Positions 9,661 to 19,075 are shown, counted from the stretch's first letter. The stretch is DNA of 64,000 nucleotides from Paracoccus tegillarcae (GCF_002847305.1 NZ_CP025408.1:2377001-2441000), one strand, 5' to 3'. Notes: generated from the sequence alone by a model not told the origin. Numbers and translations: made by a program.

Positions 9661-10953
9661 ATGGCCGATACCAAATCCGCAACCTTGACGCTGGACGGCA
9701 AGTCCGTTGACCTGCCGATCCTGAAGCCGACAATCGGCCCCGAAGTGGTCGATATCCGCAAGCTTTATGGTCAGGCGGATGTTTTCACCTATGACCCCGG
9801 TTTCACGTCGACCGCCAGCTGCGATTCGACCATCACCTTCATCGATGGCGACAAGGGCGAACTGTGGTATCGCGGCTACCCGATCGAGCAGCTTGCCAAG
9901 AATTCGCACTATCTGGAAGTGTGCTACCTGCTGCTTTACGGGGAATTGCCGGATGAGGGCCAACTCGAGGATTTCGAGAACCGCGTGACCCATCACACGA
10001 TGGTCCACGAGCAGATGAACAATTTCTTCCGTGGTTTCCGCCGGGACGCGCATCCGATGGCAACGATGGTCGGCGTTGTGGGCGCGATGTCAGCCTTTTA
10101 TCATGACAGCACCGACATCGCCGATCCCTGGCAGCGCGAAGTCGCAGCAATCCGGCTGATCGCCAAACTGCCGACGATTGCCGCGATGGCCTATAAATAC
10201 TCGATCGGCCAGCCCTTCGTTTATCCGCAGAACGATCTGGATTACGCGTCGAATTTCCTGAACATGTGCTTCTCGGTTCCGGCGACGAAATATACCCCCG
10301 ATCCGGCCCTGGCGCGCGCCATGGACCGCATCTTCACGCTGCATGCCGATCACGAACAGAACGCATCGACCTCGACCGTACGTTTGGCCGGGTCGTCGGG
10401 TGCCAACCCGTTTGCCTGTATCGCGGCGGGTATCGCTTGTCTCTGGGGTCCGGCACATGGTGGCGCCAACCAGGCGGCGCTGGAGATGCTGCAACAGATC
10501 GGCAGCGTCGACCGCATTCCGGAATACATCAAGCGGGCCAAGGACAAGGATGATCCCTTCCGCCTGATGGGCTTTGGCCACCGGGTCTACAAGAACTTTG
10601 ACCCGCGCGCGAAGGTGATGAAGGAATCGGCTGACGAGGTTCTGGACCTGCTGGGCATCGAGAATAACGAGACCCTGAAAGTCGCCAAGGAACTGGAAAA
10701 GATCGCGCTCGAGGACGATTACTTCGTTTCGAAAAAGCTGTATCCGAACGTCGATTTCTATTCCGGCATCATCCTGTCGGCCATGGGCTTCCCGACCTCG
10801 ATGTTCACGCCGATCTTTGCGCTGTCGCGCACGGTGGGCTGGATCGCCCAGTGGAAGGAAATGATCGCCGATCCGCAAAACAAGATTGGCCGTCCGCGCC
10901 AGCTTTATGTGGGCAGCGGCAAGCGGGACTATATCACGGTCAGTGATCGCTGA
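9661..10953 (+). CDS. gltA: Citrate synthase
   Basis: Type II (hexameric-type) citrate synthase, condensing acetyl-CoA and oxaloacetate at the entry of the TCA cycle. It spans 430 residues. The catalytic '[13 protein letters not shown]' block has His307; the substrate-binding region '[12 protein letters not shown]' and the C-terminal 'RPRQLYVG' are present. GGGAG lies 6 nt before the ATG, and a sharp rho-independent terminator follows the stop. In the local biology it uses the oxaloacetate that the nearby beta-hydroxyaspartate cycle would make, but there is no operon link. Confidence 0.98.
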   Translation: MADTKSATLTLDGKSVDLPILKPTIGPEVVDIRKLYGQADVFTYDPGFTSTASCDSTITFIDGDKGELWYRGYPIEQLAKNSHYLEVCYLLLYGELPDEGQLEDFENRVTHHTMVHEQMNNFFRGFRRDAHPMATMVGVVGAMSAFYHDSTDIADPWQREVAAIRLIAKLPTIAAMAYKYSIGQPFVYPQNDLDYASNFLNMCFSVPATKYTPDPALARAMDRIFTLHADHEQNASTSTVRLAGSSGANPFACIAAGIACLWGPAHGGANQAALEMLQQIGSVDRIPEYIKRAKDKDDPFRLMGFGHRVYKNFDPRAKVMKESADEVLDLLGIENNETLKVAKELEKIALEDDYFVSKKLYPNVDFYSGIILSAMGFPTSMFTPIFALSRTVGWIAQWKEMIADPQNKIGRPRQLYVGSGKRDYITVSDR

Positions 10954-10961
10954 ACTTGATG

Positions 10962-10986
10962 AAAAGGCCCCCTCGGGGGCCTTTTT
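10962..10986 (+). terminator. Rho-independent terminator of gltA
   Basis: AAAAGGCCCCC and GGGGGCCTTTTT pair across a two-base tip, ending in a T-run, eight bases after the gltA stop. Confidence 0.92.
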
Positions 10987-11083
10987 GCTATGCGGCCGCA
11001 AAGACCGCTGACGCCTGCGATTCTCGTTGAAATGCTGATCAAAGCACAGCATATTGGGGCCAACGAGCAGATGAAGCATAAAC

Positions 11084-11605
11084 ATGGTAAAAACCGGGAT
11101 GCGGATAAGATTGGTCACTTCGGTGGCATTGGTGGCGGTGCTTTTGACCGCTTGCGGGGGCGATTCCAGTAGCGGTCGGCGCAGTTCCAAAAGCGACCTG
11201 AACTGCATGGAGCGCGCGATCTTTTTCGAAGCGAACAGATCCAGCCGCACCGGCATGATCGCGGTCGGCAACGTGGTGATGAACCGCGTGGCCTCGGATG
11301 ATTTCCCAAATACGGTCTGCGGCGTGGTGGGGCAAAAGAACCAGTTCGCCCCCGGAGTGATGACGCGTCAGATGAACTCCAAGGCGCTGCCCGATGTCCA
11401 AGAGGCTGCGGTCGCCGTGCTACGTGGCGAGCGGGCCCCGGGGGTCGGAAATGCCCGGTTCTTCCACACCTATGGCTACCGCTTTTCCTATGACAACATG
11501 CATTACGTGCTGACCGCGGGCGGAAATTCGTTCTACGAGAAACGGAAAAGCCGTCTGGTAACGCAACGCGTACCGCTGCGGCCGGTGGACGGCATCGGTC
11601 GGTAA
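11084..11605 (+). CDS. Lipoprotein cell-wall hydrolase (SleB-like Hydrolase_2 domain)
   Basis: A 173-residue exported protein with a hydrophobic signal and a lipobox-like 'LLTAC' at residues 20-24, so probably a lipoprotein. The mature part (about 38-165) is a Hydrolase_2/SleB domain: 'CMERAIFFEAN' carries the expected catalytic Glu, then 'VGNVVMNRV', 'QFAPG' and 'ARFFHTYGYRF'. Family members cleave or remodel peptidoglycan. The start could also be the internal ATG at 11099; neither has a strong Shine-Dalgarno. It lies alone between the gltA terminator and the convergent gatB. Confidence 0.85.
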   Translation: MVKTGMRIRLVTSVALVAVLLTACGGDSSSGRRSSKSDLNCMERAIFFEANRSSRTGMIAVGNVVMNRVASDDFPNTVCGVVGQKNQFAPGVMTRQMNSKALPDVQEAAVAVLRGERAPGVGNARFFHTYGYRFSYDNMHYVLTAGGNSFYEKRKSRLVTQRVPLRPVDGIGR

Positions 11606-11698
11606 GCCTGCGCCGTTTGCCGCGCGCGGGGGCTTCACAGCCGCGCGCGAGGGTGGGCTAAAGCTGGATCAAGGGTCGACGGACGAGCGACTCCGCCC

Positions 11699-13213
11699 TC
11701 ACCCGCCCAGCTTTTGTGCCACCAACTGCTGCACCGCTGCGGGGTTGGCCTTGCCGCCGGTGGCTTTCAGAACCTGACCCACGAACCAGCCTGCAAGCTT
11801 CGGGTTCTGCTTGGCCTTTTCGACCTGCTCAGGGTTTTCCGCGATGATCTTGTCGACGGCGGCTTCGATGGCGCCGAGGTCGGTGACCTGTTTCATGCCG
11901 CGGGTCTCGACGATTTCCGCCGGATCGCCGCCTTCGGACCACAGGATCTCGAACACGTCCTTGGCAATCTTGCCCGAGATGTCGCCCTTGGCGATCAGGT
12001 CGATCATGCCGCCCAGCTGTGCGGCTGCGATGGGCGAGGTCTCGACCGTCAGGTCCTCTTTGTTCAGGCGACCGAAAAGTTCATTGATGACCCAGTTCGC
12101 GGCCATCTTGCCGTCGCGGCCTTGCGCCACGGCCTCGAAATAATTGGCGTTCTCGACATCGGCGGTCAGCACGCCTGCGTCATATTCCGACAGGCCCATA
12201 TCCTTCACGAACCGCGCCTTTTTCTCATCGGGCAGCTCGGGCATGGCGCCAGCGATGTCATCGACCCAAGCTTGGTCGATTTCCAGCGGCAGCAGGTCGG
12301 GATCTGGGAAATAGCGGTAGTCATGCGCCTCTTCCTTGGACCGCATCGACCGCGTTTCGCCCTTGTCTGGATCGTACAGCCGGGTTTCCTGCGTGATGGT
12401 GCCGCCGTCTTCGATAATGGCGATCTGGCGGCGAGCCTCGACGTCGATGGCATGCTGGATAAAGCGCAACGAGTTCATGTTCTTGATTTCGCAGCGCGTG
12501 CCCAGATGGCCGAAATCGCCGGTTTCCATGAACTTCTCATAGTCGCCCGGCTTGCAGACGCTGACATTCACGTCGGCGCGCAGGTTGCCGTTCTGCATAT
12601 TGCCGTCGCAGGTGCCCAGATAGCGCATGATCTGGCGGATTTTCGACACATAGGCGGCGGCCTCTTCGGGGCCGCGAATATCGGGGCGGCTGACGATCTC
12701 CATCAGCGCGACGCCGGTGCGGTTCAGATCGACGAAGGACATGTTGGGGTCCATGTCGTGGACGGATTTGCCGGCATCCTGTTCCAGGTGGATCCGCTCG
12801 ATCCGCACGCGCCGCGCGACGCCCGGTCCCATGTCGACGATCACTTCGCCCTCACCGACGATGGGGTGGTAAAGCTGGCTGATCTGATAGCCCTGCGGCA
12901 GATCGGGGTAGAAGTAGTTCTTGCGATCAAACGCGCTGAAAAGATTGATCTGTGCTTTCAGGCCCAGGCCGGTTTTGACCGCCTGCGCCACGCAGAATTC
13001 GTTGATCACGGGCAACATGCCGGGCATCGCCGCATCGACAAAGGCCACATGGCTGTTCGGCTCTGCGCCAAAGCCGGTCGAGGCGCCGGAAAACAGCTTG
13101 GCGTTGCTGGCGACTTGCGCGTGCACCTCTAGCCCGATGACCAGTTCCCAATCCTGCTTGGCACCGGAAATCACCTTGGGTTCGGGGGCGGTAAAGGACA
13201 GGTGGTCGAGCAT
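11699..13213 (-). CDS. gatB: Aspartyl/glutamyl-tRNA amidotransferase subunit B
   Basis: The GatB kinase/tRNA-binding subunit of GatCAB, which converts misacylated Glu-tRNA-Gln (and Asp-tRNA-Asn) to the correct forms. The N-terminal '[13 protein letters not shown]' and '[19 protein letters not shown]' are hallmark motifs; the C-terminal YqeY-like tail runs to the end. ATG at 13213 gives a 504-residue protein of normal length with GAGG about 9 nt upstream; a frame extending to 13345 is not supported. gatA and gatC are not adjacent. It is divergent from the lytic transglycosylase over 287 bp, in which I see nothing beyond likely promoters. Confidence 0.97.
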   Translation of the reverse strand: MLDHLSFTAPEPKVISGAKQDWELVIGLEVHAQVASNAKLFSGASTGFGAEPNSHVAFVDAAMPGMLPVINEFCVAQAVKTGLGLKAQINLFSAFDRKNYFYPDLPQGYQISQLYHPIVGEGEVIVDMGPGVARRVRIERIHLEQDAGKSVHDMDPNMSFVDLNRTGVALMEIVSRPDIRGPEEAAAYVSKIRQIMRYLGTCDGNMQNGNLRADVNVSVCKPGDYEKFMETGDFGHLGTRCEIKNMNSLRFIQHAIDVEARRQIAIIEDGGTITQETRLYDPDKGETRSMRSKEEAHDYRYFPDPDLLPLEIDQAWVDDIAGAMPELPDEKKARFVKDMGLSEYDAGVLTADVENANYFEAVAQGRDGKMAANWVINELFGRLNKEDLTVETSPIAAAQLGGMIDLIAKGDISGKIAKDVFEILWSEGGDPAEIVETRGMKQVTDLGAIEAAVDKIIAENPEQVEKAKQNPKLAGWFVGQVLKATGGKANPAAVQQLVAQKLGG

Positions 13214-13500
13214 GGGTTCAGGCCTCGCTAAGCTTTGGCCGGGTTTTACGGCAGCGCCGGGGGCGCGGCAAGGGTCGGGTGGCGGTTCGTCCGGCTGGAT
13301 GGGTCGTCGGTTAGCCTGGCGCAACCGGGGGTCTGAACGCGGCACTTGCCCGGCTGCGCGGTATCCGGACCCTTGCCGTCGCCCATAGGCCGATTATTGC
13401 CGAGCCAACTTAATGACAAAGCCTTTACCGATTAATCCGTATGCACATCGGGAAATATCGAATAGCGACGGGTGAAAGCCAACTACCAAAAAGCGCTCGA

Positions 13501-14157
13501 ATGCGGATTTCACTCAAGATTGCCGTCGTTTCCATGCTGGCCCTTGCGGCCGCGGGTTGTGAAAATACCACTCAGACTCAACAAGGCGATACGGCCCGGC
13601 CGCCTGCCGCGCCCCAGATCGAGCAGCCGGCGGTTGCCGCCTTTGCCTCGGCGCCTCAGGTGAACATGCGGTGGGATGCCAATGGCGGATCGGATGCCTG
13701 GACGCAGGCGACGCTGGCGGCGCTGGATCGGCACGGGGTGCAGATCATGGATCGCGTACCTTCGGATATCAGCGCCTATTGTCCCGGCTATGCCGAGCGC
13801 GGACCTTCGGGGCGGCGGGCGTTCTGGGCCGGGCTGCTGTCGGCGCTGGCCAAGCACGAAAGCACCTATAACCCGCAGGCCAAGGGTGGCGGCGGCAAAT
13901 GGCTGGGTCTGATGCAGATCTCGCCTGCGACATGGAAGGGCTATGGCTGCTCGGGCGGGATGCTGAACGGGGCGGACAACATGGCCTGCGCCGTCAAGAT
14001 CATGTCCAGGCAGGTGTCGCGCGACAATGCCGTCGCGCGGGCCGGCGGCAACTGGCGCGGTGTGGCGCGAGACTGGGCGCCGATGCGCAGTTCCGCCAAG
14101 CGCGCCGATATTGCCGCCTGGACCAGCCAGCAAAGCTACTGCCAGTCGCCGGCCTGA
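13501..14157 (+). CDS. Lipoprotein lytic transglycosylase (SLT domain)
   Basis: A 218-residue peptidoglycan lytic enzyme. The N-terminus 'MRISLKIAVVSMLALAAAGC' is a lipoprotein signal with Cys20 as the lipid site; a Pro/Ala/Gln-rich linker runs to about residue 55. The SLT fold follows: 'SALAKHESTYNPQA' with the catalytic Glu, then 'WLGLMQISPATWKGYGC' and 'NMACAVKIM'. The ATG at 13501 is preferred to 13441 because it places the signal at the N-terminus. The stop overlaps the ATG of the next gene, so the two are likely co-translated. It should act in the periplasm at the outer membrane. Confidence 0.87.
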   Translation: MRISLKIAVVSMLALAAAGCENTTQTQQGDTARPPAAPQIEQPAVAAFASAPQVNMRWDANGGSDAWTQATLAALDRHGVQIMDRVPSDISAYCPGYAERGPSGRRAFWAGLLSALAKHESTYNPQAKGGGGKWLGLMQISPATWKGYGCSGGMLNGADNMACAVKIMSRQVSRDNAVARAGGNWRGVARDWAPMRSSAKRADIAAWTSQQSYCQSPA

Positions 14158-14522
14158 TGGCTGGCCTGACGGTTTACGACAAGATCATCAGTGACCGGGG
14201 CTCTCGCTATGCGGTCAGCGGCGGGCCTGTCCGCGACCGCGATGGGGTCGATGCACTGCTGGCGCAGTTGAAGCGATCCAAGCGGTTTCAGAAAGCCACG
14301 CATAACAGTTGGGCCGCGATCCTGTCGGGCGAGCCGGTCAAGGATGACGATGGCGAAAGCGGCGCTGGCCAGTTGATGCTGCAAATGCTGCAGCGCGCAG
14401 GCGTGGACGATCACGTCGTGATTGTCACGCGCTGGTATGGCGGCAAGCATCTGGGCGGCGATCGTTTCCGCCATGTCGCCGATGCCGTGCGGCATTATCT
14501 GGATCGGTTGGACGCGACTTAG
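14157..14522 (+). CDS. IMPACT/YigZ (UPF0029) family protein
   Basis: A 121-residue protein matching the N-terminal half of YigZ/IMPACT: 'GEPVKDDDGESGAGQLML' and 'HVVIVTRWYGGKHLGGDRF', the UPF0029 signature. Typical YigZ is about 200 residues with a second ferredoxin-like domain, which is absent here; short single-domain forms exist. The cellular role of bacterial members is not settled. Its start overlaps the transglycosylase stop (TGATG), suggesting one transcript, although a functional link between the two is not obvious. Confidence 0.8.
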   Translation: MAGLTVYDKIISDRGSRYAVSGGPVRDRDGVDALLAQLKRSKRFQKATHNSWAAILSGEPVKDDDGESGAGQLMLQMLQRAGVDDHVVIVTRWYGGKHLGGDRFRHVADAVRHYLDRLDAT

Positions 14523-14614
14523 CCCTGACCGATGCGCCGAATGCTGGGGAAAAACCTGCTGGCCTATGCCTCATGCGTCAGTAAGATGCGGACGGTATAC
14601 CAATGAGGATCTCT

Positions 14615-15904
14615 ATGGATTTCGTGACGCGGGTGGCCACCATGATCGGTGGCGTGATGGTGAAAATGCGTCGGGGTTCGGCGCCCAAGGTGCAAGCCAT
14701 GGGCGATGCGCCCGATATCCCCGAAGCGAAGAAACAGGGCGTCATGACGCTGAAAATGCCCACAGCCAAGGGCTGGGATGATGGTCACATGCCGCAGGCC
14801 GCGCCGGGGTTGCAGGTCAATGCCTTTGCCAGCGGGCTGGATCACCCGCGCTGGATCGAGGTGCTGCCCAATGGCGATGTGCTGGTGGCCGAGGCGCTGC
14901 AGATCGAACGCCCGCCCAGAGGCTTGTTTGACCGCGCGATGGTCGGCACGATGAAGCGCGCCAATGCGATGGGCCAAAGCGCCAATCGCATCTCTTTGTG
15001 GCGCGATCCTGATGGCGATGGCACCGCCGAAGAACGCCATGATTTTCTGACCGATCTGAACCAGCCCTTCGGCATGGCTCTGGTCGATGGCACGTTCTAT
15101 GTCGGCAATACCGACGGTATCGTTGCCTATCCCTATACCGATGGGGACGACCGGATCAGCGGCGAGGGCCGCAAACTGGTCGATTTCAAGCCGGGCGGTC
15201 ACTGGACCCGCAGCCTGATCGTCAGCCCCGATCGCAGCAAGATCTATGCCGGTGTCGGTTCGCAGACGAATATCGGCGATCAGGGGCTTGCCGCCGAGGA
15301 AGGGCGCGCCTCGATCTGGGAACTGGATCTGGCAACCGGCGACGCGCGAGAATTCGCAACCGGCTTGCGCAACCCGGTCGGGCTGGCGTGGGAGCCAGTC
15401 GATGGCAAGCTATGGACGGTGGTGAACGAACGCGACGGGCTGGGCGATGAGACGCCGCCTGACTATCTGACATCGGTTCAGGATGGCGGGTTCTATGGTT
15501 GGCCCTACAGCTATTGGGGCAAAATCGTCGATGATCGGGTGCAGCAGGACGCTGATCTGGTCGCCCGCGCGATCCAGCCCGACTATGCGCTTGGCGGGCA
15601 TACCGCCTCGCTTGGTCTGTGCTGGATGCCAGAAGGCACGCTGCCCGGATTTGGCGATGGGATGGTCATTGGTCAGCACGGGTCGTGGAACCGTTCGACC
15701 CTGTCGGGATACCGGCTGATCTTTGTGCCCTTTGCGGATGGCAAGCCCTCGGGTGCGCCGCACGATATTCTGTCGGGCTTTCTGTCCCCTGATGAACAGT
15801 TTTCCTATGGTCGCCCGGTTGGTGTCGTGATTGGTCCGGACGGCCACTCGCTGCTGATGGCGGATGACGTGGGCAATATCATCTGGCGGGTGACCGGCGC
15901 GTGA
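14615..15904 (+). CDS. PQQ-type sugar/sorbosone dehydrogenase family protein
   Basis: A six-bladed beta-propeller of the soluble glucose/L-sorbosone dehydrogenase family, usually PQQ-dependent. Blade motifs include 'HPRWIEVLPNGDVLVAEA', 'LVDGTFYVGNTDGIVAYPY', 'ATGLRNPVGLAWEP' and 'GDGMVIGQHGSWNRS'. The start at 14615 is chosen because TGAGGA precedes it by 6 nt; an ATG at 14603 is possible. The N-terminal 60 residues carry a weakly hydrophobic stretch rather than a clear signal peptide, so location is uncertain. It converges on bhcR with only 7 bp between stops. Substrate and PQQ use are inferred from family only. Confidence 0.8.
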   Translation: MDFVTRVATMIGGVMVKMRRGSAPKVQAMGDAPDIPEAKKQGVMTLKMPTAKGWDDGHMPQAAPGLQVNAFASGLDHPRWIEVLPNGDVLVAEALQIERPPRGLFDRAMVGTMKRANAMGQSANRISLWRDPDGDGTAEERHDFLTDLNQPFGMALVDGTFYVGNTDGIVAYPYTDGDDRISGEGRKLVDFKPGGHWTRSLIVSPDRSKIYAGVGSQTNIGDQGLAAEEGRASIWELDLATGDAREFATGLRNPVGLAWEPVDGKLWTVVNERDGLGDETPPDYLTSVQDGGFYGWPYSYWGKIVDDRVQQDADLVARAIQPDYALGGHTASLGLCWMPEGTLPGFGDGMVIGQHGSWNRSTLSGYRLIFVPFADGKPSGAPHDILSGFLSPDEQFSYGRPVGVVIGPDGHSLLMADDVGNIIWRVTGA

Positions 15905-15911
15905 GCACGCG

Positions 15912-16757
15912 CTAACCCTCGGACGCCGCAATCCCGCCGATGGCCGTTGTCAGTTCTGCCGCTGCGGCGATGACCGGGCGGCACAGCTGGTCAATCTGAT
16001 CGCGGCTGACCCGGCTGGTCGGCCCCGAGACCGAGATACCGGCAATCGCCTCGCCATTCATGTCAAAGACCGGAGCGGCGATGCAGCGCATGCCGGCGTT
16101 TCTTTCCTCGTTGTCCACCGCAAAGCCCGAGGCGCGGGCCGAGGCGAGATCGCGCAGCAATGCGGGACCGTCGGTGATGGTGTGGCTGGTATACGCGCTC
16201 AGCGCGGCATCCGTCAGCCAGCGATCCAGCCGGTCCTTGTCCATATGCGCCAATAGCGCCTTGCCGATGCCCGAACAGTGCATCGGTGAAATCGTTCCGG
16301 GCGGAAAGAAGGCCCGGATACTTGCGTGGGTCTCGACCTGGCTGAGAAACAGGACGCCGCCTTCCTTTTCGATGGCCAGATTGGCGGTCTCTCCGGTCGC
16401 CTCCATCAGCTTGCGCAGCACCGGGCGGGCGCGATCCACCAGACTTGTCCGACGCAGAAAGCGGGCACCGATGACAAAGGCGCGCGGACCGATATGCCAG
16501 ACCTGTTCGGCCGCATCGAATTCGACCAGCCCGCGACCTTCCAGCGTGACAAGGATGCGGTAGACGGTGGCTGGCGACTGGCCCATCTCGCTGGCGATGG
16601 TGGTCAGTGCCTTGCCTTGCGCCTGACTGAGATAATCCAGCACCGCCATGGCGCGATCCAGCGATTTGATGGTGTTCTGGTCGGTCTTGTCGTCCCAGTC
16701 ACGCGGCCTGCCACGGGCCCTGCGCGCACCGGTTTCACGATTATCCTGCGAGGCCAT
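15912..16757 (-). CDS. bhcR: IclR-family regulator of the beta-hydroxyaspartate cycle
   Basis: A 281-residue IclR-type regulator. An N-terminal winged helix-turn-helix (about residues 30-90, 'TTIASEMGQSPATVYRILVTL') is followed by the IclR effector domain ('GIGKALLAHM', 'GMRCIAAPVFDMNGEAIAGISVSGPTSR'). Its position, divergent from bhcA, matches the described BhcR, whose DNA binding responds to glyoxylate in Paracoccus denitrificans. Its promoter, with -35 TTGTCA and -10 TATTAT, is overlapped by a perfect palindrome, suggesting autoregulation. A charged Arg/Asp-rich N-terminal tail (about 25 residues) precedes the HTH. Confidence 0.93.
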   Translation of the reverse strand: MASQDNRETGARRARGRPRDWDDKTDQNTIKSLDRAMAVLDYLSQAQGKALTTIASEMGQSPATVYRILVTLEGRGLVEFDAAEQVWHIGPRAFVIGARFLRRTSLVDRARPVLRKLMEATGETANLAIEKEGGVLFLSQVETHASIRAFFPPGTISPMHCSGIGKALLAHMDKDRLDRWLTDAALSAYTSHTITDGPALLRDLASARASGFAVDNEERNAGMRCIAAPVFDMNGEAIAGISVSGPTSRVSRDQIDQLCRPVIAAAAELTTAIGGIAASEG

Positions 16758-16787
16758 AAACAGTCCCGGTAATTAATTGAAAGACGA

Positions 16788-16802
16788 TTTCATAATATGA
16801 AA
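16788..16802. promoter_or_regulatory. Candidate BhcR operator 1 (overlaps bhcR -10)
   Basis: TTTCAT-AAT-ATGAAA is a perfect 6-bp inverted repeat with a 3-bp centre, covering the -10 element of the bhcR promoter. IclR-type regulators bind short palindromes of about this size. Assignment to BhcR is inference from position. Confidence 0.6.
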
Positions 16803-16820
16803 AATGCAACATGCTGACAA
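16792..16820 (-). promoter_or_regulatory. Sigma-70 promoter of bhcR
   Basis: On the minus strand, TTGTCA (16815-16820) and TATTAT (16792-16797) are separated by exactly 17 bp, in the AT-rich spacer upstream of bhcR. It is one of the best consensus promoters in the window. Confidence 0.7.
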
Positions 16821-16849
16821 CGAATAATTTTTGCGACCTGAGACCAGAC

Positions 16850-16864
16850 TGAAAAACATTTTCA
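16850..16864. promoter_or_regulatory. Candidate BhcR operator 2 (bhcA side)
   Basis: TGAAAA-ACA-TTTTCA is a perfect 15-bp palindrome with the layout of the IclR-family box (TGGAAATNATTTCCA in E. coli). Its centre lies 69 bp before the bhcA start and 62 bp from operator 1. A weak -35 TTGCGA (16831) with AAACAT 17 bp downstream would place it over the bhcA -10 region; that promoter is tentative. Confidence 0.65.
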
Positions 16865-16925
16865 AAAAAGTTGGGGTGTGTGCGCAGCTTGGTTATGGTC
16901 GTCTGGCTGACCTAAGGAGATCGTC

Positions 16926-18116
16926 ATGAGCTTTCAGAATCCTGTTTTCATTCCGGGGCCGACCAATATCCCCGAGAACCTGCGCAAGGCTTGCGACATG
17001 CCGACGATCGACCATCGGTCGCCCTTGTTCGGGCAGATCCTGCATCCCGCCCGCTGCGGTGTTCGCAAGGTTCTGAAAAGCGACAAGGCCGAGGTTTTCA
17101 TCTTTCCCTCGACCGGCACCGGTGGCTGGGAAACGGCGCTTAGCAATACACTGTCGGCAGGCGACCGGGTTCTGGCCGCGCGCAACGGCATGTTTTCGCA
17201 TCGCTGGATCGACATGTGCCAGCGCCACGGGCTTGATGTCGAGATCGTCGAGACGCCCTGGGGCAGGGGACTGCCTGCGGATCGCTATGAAGAGATCCTG
17301 ACGGCGGATAAGGAACACCGGATCAAGGCGGTTCTGGCGACGCATAACGAAACCGCAACCGGCGTGACATCCGACATTGCGGCCGTGCGCCGCGCGCTGG
17401 ATGCGGCAGGCCATCCTGCGATGCTGTTCGTCGATGGTGTCAGTTCCATCGGGTCGATGGATTTTCGGTTTGACGACTGGGGTATCGATGTTGCCGTCAC
17501 CGGCTCGCAAAAGGGCTTTATGCTCAGTGCGGGTCTCGCGATTGTGGGTTTCAGTCCCAAGGCGCTGGAGGCGACCGAGACGGCGACCCTGCCGCGCACC
17601 TTCTTTGATGTGCATGACATGGCCAGGGGATACGCCAATAACGCCTATCCCTATACCCCGGCGGTGGGCCTGCTGAACGGGTTGAACATATCCTGCCGGA
17701 TGCTGCTGGATGAGGGGCTGGAGAACGTCTTTGCCCGCCACCACCGCATCGCCCAGGGCGTGCGTGCCGCGATCGGGGCATGGGGCCTGGACCTCTGCGC
17801 TGTGGATCCGTCGGTTTATTCCGACACGGTCAGCGCGATCCGTACGCCTGAGGGGTTCGACGCCACCGCCATCGTGAACCATGCGGCCAACACCTATGGC
17901 GTCGCATTCGGCACCGGGCTGGGCGAGGTTGCGGGCAAGGTGTTCCGTATCGGCCATCTGGGCAGCATGACCGATGTCATGATGTTGTCAGGGATCGCCA
18001 CCGCCGAGATGTGCATGGCCGACCTGGGGCTGGATATCCGTCTGGGTTCGGGCGTCGCAGCCGCACAGGACTATTACCGCAGCAATCCTGCAATCGCGCA
18101 CAGGGACGCCGCGTGA
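16926..18116 (+). CDS. bhcA: L-aspartate:glyoxylate aminotransferase
   Basis: First enzyme of the beta-hydroxyaspartate cycle: it makes glycine from glyoxylate using aspartate as amino donor, giving oxaloacetate. The 396-residue protein is a class V, fold-type I PLP aminotransferase of the serine-glyoxylate type ('FIPGPTNIPENLRKA', 'FPSTGTGGWETAL'). PLP Lys196 lies in 'TGSQKGFML', and Asp/Val in 'FVDGVSSIGS' contact the cofactor. AAGGAGA stands 5 nt before ATG. It begins the bhcABCD run, with a 1-base stop/start overlap into bhcB. The gene order and the whole set support this specific assignment over generic serine-glyoxylate aminotransferase. Confidence 0.95.
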   Translation: MSFQNPVFIPGPTNIPENLRKACDMPTIDHRSPLFGQILHPARCGVRKVLKSDKAEVFIFPSTGTGGWETALSNTLSAGDRVLAARNGMFSHRWIDMCQRHGLDVEIVETPWGRGLPADRYEEILTADKEHRIKAVLATHNETATGVTSDIAAVRRALDAAGHPAMLFVDGVSSIGSMDFRFDDWGIDVAVTGSQKGFMLSAGLAIVGFSPKALEATETATLPRTFFDVHDMARGYANNAYPYTPAVGLLNGLNISCRMLLDEGLENVFARHHRIAQGVRAAIGAWGLDLCAVDPSVYSDTVSAIRTPEGFDATAIVNHAANTYGVAFGTGLGEVAGKVFRIGHLGSMTDVMMLSGIATAEMCMADLGLDIRLGSGVAAAQDYYRSNPAIAHRDAA

Positions 18117-19072
18117 TGGATATCCCCAGCTATCAGGACATGCTGGCCGCGCATGAGCGGATCAGGCCGCATATCCGCCTGACCCCGGTGCTGCAATCGG
18201 ATCACCTGAACGCGCTAAGTGGCGCGCGGCTGTTCTTCAAGTGCGAAAACCTGCAAGAGCCGGGCGCATTCAAGGTGCGCGGCGCCACCAATGCGGTGTT
18301 CAGCCTTGACCGCGACCGCGCCGCTGCGGGTGTTGCGACGCATTCGTCTGGCAACCACGCGCTGTGTCTCAGCTATGCCGCCGGGTTGCGCGGCATTCCC
18401 TGCAATGTAGTCATGCCGCACACCGCGCCCGAGGCCAAAAAGGACGCGGTGCGCCGCTATGGCGGCACGATCACCGAATGCGAGCCATCGACCTCATCTC
18501 GCGAGGAAACCTTTGCCAGGGTGCAGGCCCGGACCGGCAGCGAGTTCGTGCACCCCTATAACGATCCGCGCGTGATCGCGGGACAGGGCACTTGCGCAAA
18601 GGAACTGATCGAGCAGACCGGCGGCCTGGATATCGTCACCGCGCCCATCGGTGGCGGCGGGATGATCTCGGGCACCTGCCTGACGCTGGCGAAACTGGCC
18701 CCGGATACGCAGGTCATCGCCGCAGAGCCGGAACAGGCCGACGATGCCTATCGCAGTTTCAAGGCCGGGCAGCTGATCGCAGATGATGCGCCGCAGACCG
18801 TGGCCGATGGTCTGAAAGTGCCGCTGAAGGATCTGACCTGGCATTTCGTGTCAAACCATGTGTCCGACATCCTGACCGTATCCGAGCAGGAAATCGTCGA
18901 CGCCATGCGGCTTGGCTGGAAATATCTGCGCCTCGTGATCGAGCCCTCCAGCGCCGTTCCGCTGGCCGCAATTCTCAAGAATGCCGAGCGTTTCAAGGAC
19001 AAGCGCGTCGGTGTCATCATCACTGGCGGCAATGTCGATCTTGACCGCCTGCCCTGGACCGAAGGAGCCTGA
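18116..19072 (+). CDS. bhcB: beta-Hydroxyaspartate dehydratase
   Basis: Third step of the cycle: removes water from (2R,3S)-beta-hydroxyaspartate to give iminosuccinate. A 318-residue fold-type II PLP enzyme of the threonine/serine dehydratase family, without the C-terminal ACT domain of biosynthetic threonine deaminase. PLP Lys53 is in 'PGAFKVRGA'; 'HSSGNHALCLSYAA' and 'IGGGGMISGTCL' (phosphate-binding glycines) are present. Start at 18116 overlaps the bhcA stop (TGATG); an in-frame extension to 18011 lies inside bhcA. Three bases separate it from bhcC. Confidence 0.94.
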   Translation: MDIPSYQDMLAAHERIRPHIRLTPVLQSDHLNALSGARLFFKCENLQEPGAFKVRGATNAVFSLDRDRAAAGVATHSSGNHALCLSYAAGLRGIPCNVVMPHTAPEAKKDAVRRYGGTITECEPSTSSREETFARVQARTGSEFVHPYNDPRVIAGQGTCAKELIEQTGGLDIVTAPIGGGGMISGTCLTLAKLAPDTQVIAAEPEQADDAYRSFKAGQLIADDAPQTVADGLKVPLKDLTWHFVSNHVSDILTVSEQEIVDAMRLGWKYLRLVIEPSSAVPLAAILKNAERFKDKRVGVIITGGNVDLDRLPWTEGA

Positions 19073-19075
19073 GCC

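Noticed and set aside
10090..11271. Long minus-strand frame over gltA and the hydrolase
   Set aside because: It is antisense to citrate synthase, has no family motif, and runs through a terminator; high GC makes such frames common.
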